Part shown: positions 5,556-10,169 of the stretch, piece after piece
Layout: every line of letters begins with the position of its first letter
How positions within the stretch are numbered: the stretch's first letter is position 1
Source: Betaproteobacteria bacterium
Lineage (GTDB): Bacteria > Pseudomonadota > Gammaproteobacteria > Burkholderiales > SG8-41
NCBI GenBank assembly: GCA_025353085.1
Contig: JANXRI010000247.1
Location: forward strand, 1 to 10,169
Length of the DNA: 10,169 nt
Direction: 5' to 3'
The notes under the pieces: model-generated
Databases searched by the model: none
Seen by the model: the letters and a program-made list of their open reading frames with translations, nothing else
What the model was told of the DNA's origin: nothing
Translations under genes and position numbers: made by a program

Positions 5556-6896
5556 TCACTTCGCGAGCTTCTGCTCAAGATAGTGAATGCTGGTGCCGCC
5601 GCGGAGAAATGCCGCGTCTCGCATCAATTCGGCATGCAGCGGCAGATTGGTTTTTATGCCCTCGACGACTGCTTCGGACAGCGCGATCCCCATGCGGGCG
5701 ATCGCCTGCTCGCGCGTGTCGCCATACGCGATCAGTTTGCCAATCAATGAATCGTAGTGGGGCGGCACAAAGTAATTGTTGTATACATGCGAGTCGACGC
5801 GGATGCCCGGGCCGCCGGGCATATGCCAGGACGTGATGCGTCCGGGAGACGGCGTGAACTTGTACGGGTCTTCGGCATTGATCCGGCATTCAATCGCGTG
5901 GCCCTTAAATACAACTTCGCGCTGCTTGACCGGCATGCGCTCGCCCGCCGCAATCCGGATTTGCGCCTGCACGATGTCGACTCCGGTAATCATTTCGGTG
6001 ACTGGGTGCTCGACCTGCAGCCGCGTATTCATTTCGATAAAGTAGAACTCGTCATTCTCGTACAGGAATTCGAAGGTGCCAGCGCCTTCATAACCAATTT
6101 TGCGGCACGCCTCGGCGCAGCGCTCACCGACCCGGATGCGTCCGCGCGTCGGCAGGTGCGGCGCGGGCGCCTCTTCGATAATTTTCTGGTGCCGCCGCTG
6201 CATCGAGCAATCGCGATCACCGAGATACACTGCGTTGCGGTATCGGTCGGCCAGCACCTGCACCTCGATATGGCGCGGGCTTTCAAGAAACTTCTCCAGG
6301 TAGACGACTGGATTGCCGAACGCCACCTGCGCTTCGGCGCGCGTCATCGATACCGCATTGAGCAGCGCGGCTTCGGTGTGCACAACGCGCATGCCGCGGC
6401 CGCCGCCACCGCCCGCCGCCTTGATGATTACCGGATAACCGATCGCGCGCGCGGTTTTGACGATTTCCTCGGCGGCTTCGGGCAATGCGCCCTCGCTGCC
6501 CGGTACACACGGTATGCCGGCTTTGCGCATCGCGGCTTTCGCGCTGACCTTGTCGCCCATCAAGCGGATGGTTTCGGCCTTCGGCCCGATGAATACGAAA
6601 CCGCTCTTCGTAACGCGCTCGGCAAAATCAGCGTTTTCCGAAAGGAACCCGTAACCCGGATGAATCGCTTCGGCATCCGTCACTTCAGCGGCGCTGATGA
6701 TCGCGGGGATATTCAGATAACTCAGCGCGGATGGCGGCGGTCCTATGCACACCGATTCGTCGGCGAGTTTTACGTACTTGGCTTCCGCGTCGGCTTCAGA
6801 GTGCACCGCGACGGTCTTCACGCCGAGCTCGCGGCATGCGCGTTGAATGCGCAGCGCGATTTCGCCGCGATTGGCGATCAGTATTTTTTCAAACAC
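5556..6896 (-). CDS. accC: Acetyl-CoA carboxylase, biotin carboxylase subunit
   Basis: 446 residues (E. coli AccC 449). It carboxylates biotin on AccB with ATP and bicarbonate, the first step of malonyl-CoA and fatty acid synthesis. The N-terminal domain starts FEKILIANRGEIALRIQRA. The ATP-grasp domain has Lys116, Lys159 and the glycine loop AAGGGGGRGMR (160-170); His209, Cys230, His236, Lys238, Glu276, Glu288, Asn290 and Arg292 (motif EMNTRLQVEHPVTE) all fall at E. coli positions. The C-terminal domain ends in HYLEQKLAK. The start is a GTG at 6896; an in-frame TAG lies two codons upstream, so no longer form is possible. The Shine-Dalgarno is weak (GGGCG). accB lies upstream across a 98-base gap rich in palindromes. 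Confidence 0.98.
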   Translation of the reverse strand: MFEKILIANRGEIALRIQRACRELGVKTVAVHSEADAEAKYVKLADESVCIGPPPSALSYLNIPAIISAAEVTDAEAIHPGYGFLSENADFAERVTKSGFVFIGPKAETIRLMGDKVSAKAAMRKAGIPCVPGSEGALPEAAEEIVKTARAIGYPVIIKAAGGGGGRGMRVVHTEAALLNAVSMTRAEAQVAFGNPVVYLEKFLESPRHIEVQVLADRYRNAVYLGDRDCSMQRRHQKIIEEAPAPHLPTRGRIRVGERCAEACRKIGYEGAGTFEFLYENDEFYFIEMNTRLQVEHPVTEMITGVDIVQAQIRIAAGERMPVKQREVVFKGHAIECRINAEDPYKFTPSPGRITSWHMPGGPGIRVDSHVYNNYFVPPHYDSLIGKLIAYGDTREQAIARMGIALSEAVVEGIKTNLPLHAELMRDAAFLRGGTSIHYLEQKLAK

Positions 6897-6905
6897 CGGC
6901 TAGCG

Positions 6906-6950
6906 CCCGATCGGGACTGCGGTAAGCGGCCGCGAGGTAACGTTGACCTC
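6906..6950. repeat. Cluster of palindromes in the accB-accC gap
   Basis: The 98-base gap holds CCCGATCGGG (6906-6915), GCGGCCGC (6926-6933) and GAGGT...ACCTC arms (6934-6938 and 6946-6950) with a 7-base loop. They are packed within 45 bases just before the accC GTG. None has a T-tract. They could form mRNA structure affecting accC translation, or simply reflect GC-rich spacer sequence. Confidence 0.35.
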
Positions 6951-6994
6951 TAAACTTGGTGCGGCCCAATCTTGATTCGCGTCGATGGCGACCA

Positions 6995-7453
6995 TCAGCC
7001 GATGACCATCAGCGGATGGCCATACTCGACCGGCTGACCGTTCTCGACCAGGATCGCTTTGATAACGCCCGAGCGGTCAGCCTCGATTTCGTTCAGAAGT
7101 TTCATGGCTTCGATAATGCAAACCGTGTCGCCTTCCGTGACGCTTTGTCCAACTTCCACAAACGCTTTGGCCCCGGGCGTTGGAGCGCGGTAGTAAGTGC
7201 CAACCATTGGAGATTTAAGAACGTGGCCTTCAGGTGCGGCAGGCACCGGTTCCGATGCCCCCGCTGGCGCAATCCCGCCGGCCGACGCTGCGACGGCGGG
7301 TGCAGCAACCTGCGTCACGATGGCGGTCGCCGGCGCATTAGCCGAGTTATTGCGGCTGATGCGTACCTTCTCCTCGCCCTCGGTAATTTCGAGTTCGGCG
7401 ATCCCGGATTCCTCGACGAGATCGATGAGTTTTTTAAGCTTGCGTAAATCCAT
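6995..7453 (-). CDS. accB: Acetyl-CoA carboxylase, biotin carboxyl carrier protein
   Basis: 152 residues (E. coli BCCP 156). It carries the covalently bound biotin that moves CO2 from AccC to the AccAD carboxyltransferase. The N-terminal segment MDLRKLKKLIDLVEESGIAELEITEGEEKVRI is the AccC-interacting region, followed by an Ala/Pro-rich flexible linker (about 38-75). The biotinyl domain covers 77-152, with the HVLKSPMVGTYYRAPTP motif containing the characteristic thumb region and the biotin-acceptor Lys118 in IIEAMKLLNEIE. The ATG at 7453 has a good Shine-Dalgarno GGAGGG (7460-7465), 6 bases upstream and inside the last codons of aroQ. Only 2 bases separate it from the aroQ stop, so aroQ and accB are translationally linked and cotranscribed. 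Confidence 0.98.
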   Translation of the reverse strand: MDLRKLKKLIDLVEESGIAELEITEGEEKVRISRNNSANAPATAIVTQVAAPAVAASAGGIAPAGASEPVPAAPEGHVLKSPMVGTYYRAPTPGAKAFVEVGQSVTEGDTVCIIEAMKLLNEIEADRSGVIKAILVENGQPVEYGHPLMVIG

Positions 7454-7455
7454 GA

Positions 7456-7908
7456 TCAGCCCTCCGGATACGGTTGCAGCGCATATTCGAGGGCGAGTTC
7501 ATACCCTTTGGCACCGAGGCCACTCAGGACGCCGACCGCAAGATCGGAGAAATAGGAGTGGCGCCGGAACGGTTCTCGCCGAAACACGTTGGACAAATGC
7601 ACCTCGATATAAGGGATTCCGACCGCCGCAAGCGCATCGCGGATCGCCACGCTGGTGTGGGTGAAAGCGGCTGGATTAATGATGATGAAGTCGATGTTGT
7701 CGGGTTGCGCCTGTTGGATCCGGTTTACCAAATCGCCCTCAACATTACTTTGATACGTCGCCAAGGCCGCGCCCGCTTGCGCGGCGCGTTGAGCCAGACT
7801 ACGGTTGATGGCTTCAAGCGTTGCGGTGCCGTAATGCGCTGGCTCGCGATCACCAAGCAAGTTGAGATTGGGGCCGTTTAGAACAAGGATGTTTTTGAAT
7901 AAGGCCAT
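7456..7908 (-). CDS. aroQ: 3-dehydroquinate dehydratase, type II
   Basis: 150 residues, the usual dodecameric type II length. It removes water from 3-dehydroquinate to give 3-dehydroshikimate in the shikimate pathway. Motifs in order: LNGPNLNLLGDREPAHYG (10-27) with the flexible lid Arg21 and catalytic Tyr26; YQSNVEGDLVNRI (52-64); IINPAAFTHTSVAIRDAL (76-93) with Asn78; and EVHLSNVFRREPFRRHSY (102-119) with the catalytic His104 and substrate-binding residues. All catalytic residues are present. The ATG at 7908 is the only start codon before an in-frame stop upstream, yet it has no Shine-Dalgarno. A small reading frame with a better site overlaps it (see 7929-7955). It heads the aroQ-accB-accC unit. 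Confidence 0.98.
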   Translation of the reverse strand: MALFKNILVLNGPNLNLLGDREPAHYGTATLEAINRSLAQRAAQAGAALATYQSNVEGDLVNRIQQAQPDNIDFIIINPAAFTHTSVAIRDALAAVGIPYIEVHLSNVFRREPFRRHSYFSDLAVGVLSGLGAKGYELALEYALQPYPEG

Positions 7909-7928
7909 ATTGGGCGGTGCCGCACTGG

Positions 7929-7955
7929 AGCCGGGACATAGTTAATTCACCGGCT
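7929..7955 (-). promoter_or_regulatory. Leader hairpin and small reading frame before aroQ
   Basis: On the minus strand AGCCGG (7955-7950) pairs with CCGGCT (7934-7929) around a 15-base loop. The loop contains an ATG (7939-7937) preceded by GGTGA at good spacing; part of that GGTGA lies in the stem. This ATG opens a 29-codon frame (MSRLQCGTAQYGLIQ...) ending at 7850, inside aroQ in another frame. aroQ itself has no Shine-Dalgarno. The arrangement could couple or modulate aroQ translation, but the peptide has no known relatives that I recognise and may be chance. Confidence 0.3.
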
Positions 7956-7984
7956 TTTAATGTTGTTCTGCGACAATTAAGGCT

Positions 7985-8014
7985 ATTTTGCCGCAGTTCG
8001 CCGCTTTTTGTCCA
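7985..8014 (-). promoter_or_regulatory. Putative sigma-70 promoter of the aroQ-accB-accC unit
   Basis: Minus strand TGGACA (8014-8009, 5 of 6 to the -35 consensus), an 18-base spacer, and CAAAAT (7990-7985, 4 of 6 to the -10 consensus). Transcription would begin near 7978, giving a leader of about 70 bases. It is the best candidate in the 281-base gap between tlpA and aroQ. Activity is inferred. Confidence 0.4.
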
Positions 8015-8127
8015 TTTATGCAGCACGTTGCGGATGATAATCGCAGGTACTGTGTGCGCAAATGACATGTAGTCAATGCTGGCGTCGGGAGTGCACGGCT
8101 GAGATGGGCAAATTGGCTACGGTCTCA

Positions 8128-8151
8128 ACAAATCGCGTAATTTGTCTTTTT
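8128..8151 (+). terminator. Plus-strand terminator-like hairpin in the tlpA-aroQ gap
   Basis: ACAAAT (8128-8133), 6-base loop CGCGTA, ATTTGT (8140-8145), then CTTTTT. The stem is A/T-rich and weak, but the T-tract is on the plus strand, opposite to both neighbouring genes. A second hairpin, TGAGA (8100-8104) with TCTCA (8123-8127), abuts it. On the minus strand the same stem might mark the 3' end of the dsbD-tlpA message but would lack a T-tract. Confidence 0.3.
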
Positions 8152-8189
8152 ATCGCTCAAAGACGGACGTTAACCGAACATGTCGCAAG

Positions 8190-8729
8190 TTAAAGCAACG
8201 GTCGTATGATTGTTTCGAGCTTTTCGGGTCGGACAATACCGATCTGGCTCGCCACGACCTTGCCCGCGCGGTCGAGAATAAGCGTATAGGGCAATACGGT
8301 GGCGTGATTGCCGAGCAGGCGCGCGAATTCCATCGTCTCTGTGCCACCCACGACCAATGGATAATTTATTCCCATGTCTTTGGCGTAAGGCGCGACGCGC
8401 TCTTTTTGGTCGATCGCTACGCCAACGAATTGAACGCCGGCTGTGCCGTAGCGCTCTTGGAATTTAATGAAGCCAGGAATTTCTTCCCGACAGGGCGCAC
8501 ACCAGGTCGCCCAGAAGTTGACGACGAGTACTTTTCCGCGCCACTGCTCGAACGGCTGCACTTTACCGTCAACGCCCAACAGCTTAGCGGCGAGAACCAT
8601 GCGGCCCGCCGCGCCGGGGTCTGGCGGCCCCTCAGCCAAGCGCCATTGGTAAAAATAAAAGAGCAAGCCCGCCAGACCGCACACCATGGCGACGCCGCTA
8701 ATCAGCAGCGCCTGCCTGAGGCGGCTCAT
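8190..8729 (-). CDS. TlpA/ResA-like membrane-anchored thioredoxin
   Basis: 179 residues. An N-terminal membrane anchor (about 7-27, ALLISGVAMVCGLAGLLFYFY) after a basic start MSRLR places the thioredoxin domain in the periplasm. The domain has the strand KVLVVNFWATWCAPCREEIP with active site Cys77-Ala-Pro-Cys80, and the cis-proline Pro147 in TVLPYTLILDRAGKV. The pattern is that of TlpA/ResA/CcmG-type reductases that keep specific cysteines reduced, for example in apocytochrome c or copper-site assembly; the target cannot be read from sequence. The ATG overlaps the dsbD stop by 4 bases (ATGA), so translation is coupled, and DsbD is the natural electron donor. There is no cytochrome c maturation gene in the window. 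Confidence 0.93.
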   Translation of the reverse strand: MSRLRQALLISGVAMVCGLAGLLFYFYQWRLAEGPPDPGAAGRMVLAAKLLGVDGKVQPFEQWRGKVLVVNFWATWCAPCREEIPGFIKFQERYGTAGVQFVGVAIDQKERVAPYAKDMGINYPLVVGGTETMEFARLLGNHATVLPYTLILDRAGKVVASQIGIVRPEKLETIIRPLL

Positions 8730-10169
8730 CGCAGTGCCAGGTCGAGTGTCGCAGCGAACTTATCGGCGGGCTGAAAACCAATCACGCGCAGGTCTTTGAT
8801 GAGATCGCCCTGCCGGTCAAAGAAGACGATGCCGGGCGGGCCGAACAGGTTGAAACGCTTGAGCAGCGCTTTGTGCTCATCGGCATTCAAAGTCACATCC
8901 GCTTGCAACGCCACCAGGCCAGCGAGCTTCGCACGCACTTGGTCATCGACGAAGGTATAGCGCTCCATTTCCTTGCATGAAACGCACCAGTCCGCATAGA
9001 AGTCGAGCATGACCGGCTTGCCGGCCGCCGCGCGAATCGCAGTGTCGAGTTGCACCGAACTGTCGATGCGTTGAAACGAGATCGCATGTTCAGTCGCGCC
9101 CGGTCCGGCAACACCGCGTAAACCGCCAAGCGGCTGCAGGATATCGCGTCCACCGGACAGCGCGCCCAGCAGTAACGCCGCACCAGCCAGCAATCCGATT
9201 ACGCCGATGCCCTTAAAGAGCTTGCGCGCGCCCGGCGCATTCGCGGGCAGCGGATCGAGCGCATGCAGAAAAATCGCGGATACGATCAACAGTGCGGCCC
9301 ACGCGACCATGTGCACAACCACCGGCAATAGCGGCGACACCAAATAGATCGCGACGCCCAACAAGACGACGCCGAAAAACCGTTTCACCGTTTCCATCCA
9401 GGGTCCGGCTTTTGGCAACAAGGTGCCGGCAGACGCGCCAACTGCGAGCAGCGGCACGCCCATGCCGAGCGCCATCGCAAACAACGCCGCGCCGCCAAGC
9501 ACGGCATCACCTGATTGGCTGATATAGAGCAGCGCGCCTGCCAGCGGTGCGGCCACGCACGGCCCGACGATCAAGGCCGACAGCACACCCATCACGAATA
9601 CGCTCGCAAAATGTCCGCCATGTAATTTGTTGCTCGTTACCGCGAGCCGGCTTTGCAACGCGGCGGGCAGTTGTAGCTCGTAAAAACCGAACATCGATAA
9701 AGCAAGCAACACAAAAATCGCCGCGAACCCGGACAACACCCACACGTTTTGCAATGCAGCCGATAACACGGTGCCGAGCAAACCCGCGGCGACCCCTGCC
9801 AGCGCATAAGTAATGGCCATGCCGATCACATAAACAAGCGACAGCACGAAGCCGCGCACATGCGTGAGGTGCTCGCCATGCGGCACCAGGATGCCCGACA
9901 GAATCGGGATCATCGGAAATACGCACGGCGTGCACGCCAGCAGCAAGCCGAAGCCGAAAAAGCTCGCGATGAGCACCCATAATCCGCCCTTGAATAGTCC
10001 CGCGATCACGGCGTCTTCGGACTGCGCGCCGGGCACCGCCGCGCGCGGGGCCGCGGGCAAGAACGGCGTAGATGCCTGACCGGTATTGGCGGGCGTGAAT
10101 GCCGACAGCACCAGTTCCGCCGTCTGCTCCTGCGGCGGATAACAGACGCCGATGTCGGCACACCCCTGC
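8726..10169 (-). CDS. dsbD: Thiol:disulfide interchange protein DsbD, 5' end outside window
   Basis: 480 residues are visible and the frame is open to the right edge, so the N-terminus and signal peptide are missing. DsbD moves electrons from cytoplasmic thioredoxin through the inner membrane to periplasmic partners such as DsbC and TlpA-type proteins. The fragment begins QGCADIGVCYPP, the end of the N-terminal domain with its redox Cys3 and Cys9 (fragment numbering). The membrane domain spans about 60-340 with eight helices; its redox pair is Cys82 (CTPCVFPMIPILSG) and Cys204 (IVGPCVAAPLAGALLY). The C-terminal thioredoxin domain carries DFYADWCVSCKEME with Cys395 and Cys398. An unusual extra Cys79 makes CTPC in the first helix. 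The stop overlaps the tlpA start. Confidence 0.97.
   Translation of the reverse strand, partial: QGCADIGVCYPPQEQTAELVLSAFTPANTGQASTPFLPAAPRAAVPGAQSEDAVIAGLFKGGLWVLIASFFGFGLLLACTPCVFPMIPILSGILVPHGEHLTHVRGFVLSLVYVIGMAITYALAGVAAGLLGTVLSAALQNVWVLSGFAAIFVLLALSMFGFYELQLPAALQSRLAVTSNKLHGGHFASVFVMGVLSALIVGPCVAAPLAGALLYISQSGDAVLGGAALFAMALGMGVPLLAVGASAGTLLPKAGPWMETVKRFFGVVLLGVAIYLVSPLLPVVVHMVAWAALLIVSAIFLHALDPLPANAPGARKLFKGIGVIGLLAGAALLLGALSGGRDILQPLGGLRGVAGPGATEHAISFQRIDSSVQLDTAIRAAAGKPVMLDFYADWCVSCKEMERYTFVDDQVRAKLAGLVALQADVTLNADEHKALLKRFNLFGPPGIVFFDRQGDLIKDLRVIGFQPADKFAATLDLALR

Noticed and set aside
5757..6953. Long plus-strand open frame (398 codons) opposite accC
   Set aside because: It mirrors the codon bias of accC on the other strand; the predicted protein has no recognisable domain, and accC is unmistakable. 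GC-rich genes commonly leave such antisense frames open.
1..10169. tRNA, rRNA, CRISPR, insertion sequence, prophage or defence genes
   Set aside because: No cloverleaf-like sequence, regularly spaced repeats, transposase or integrase frame was seen on either strand; almost every long frame on the coding strand is a known housekeeping family.

Overview
The window looks like ordinary chromosome from a betaproteobacterium with fairly high GC content. The evidence is gene order and protein family resemblance: dsbD, tlpA, aroQ, accB, accC, prmA and a zinc-ribbon/DUF3426 gene run in one direction, a layout I recall as typical of Betaproteobacteria (Burkholderiales and Nitrosomonadales). I cannot name the genus. 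All genes lie on the minus strand except mscL. I saw no rRNA, tRNA, CRISPR array, integrase or intact insertion sequence.

Layout, in minus-strand reading order from the right edge. (1) dsbD (5' end outside the window) overlaps tlpA by 4 bases; together they form a membrane and periplasmic disulfide-reduction unit. (2) A 281-base gap holds a likely promoter, a leader hairpin and a plus-strand terminator-like structure. (3) aroQ, accB, accC, prmA and a DUF3426 gene form a likely transcription unit for shikimate synthesis, acetyl-CoA carboxylase biotin carrier and carboxylase, and ribosomal protein L11 methylation. (4) gcvH follows after 256 bases with its own likely promoter. (5) Where gcvPA would be expected there is only a short, broken C-terminal remnant, followed by a REP-like hairpin and a 10-bp inverted repeat. 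(6) tpx and a GFA-family gene lie 16 bases apart. (7) dgkA ends tail to tail with plus-strand mscL. (8) mscL is divergent from a PfkB-family kinase gene that runs off the left edge.

Most of the window is housekeeping. The most informative anomaly is the decayed gcvPA beside an intact gcvH: the glycine cleavage locus has been largely deleted here. Secondary points are the repeats at that scar, an aroQ leader with a small overlapping reading frame and hairpin, a CxxC pair in the first membrane segment of DsbD, and divergent extended -10 promoters between the kinase gene and mscL. I found no convincing new multi-gene system.
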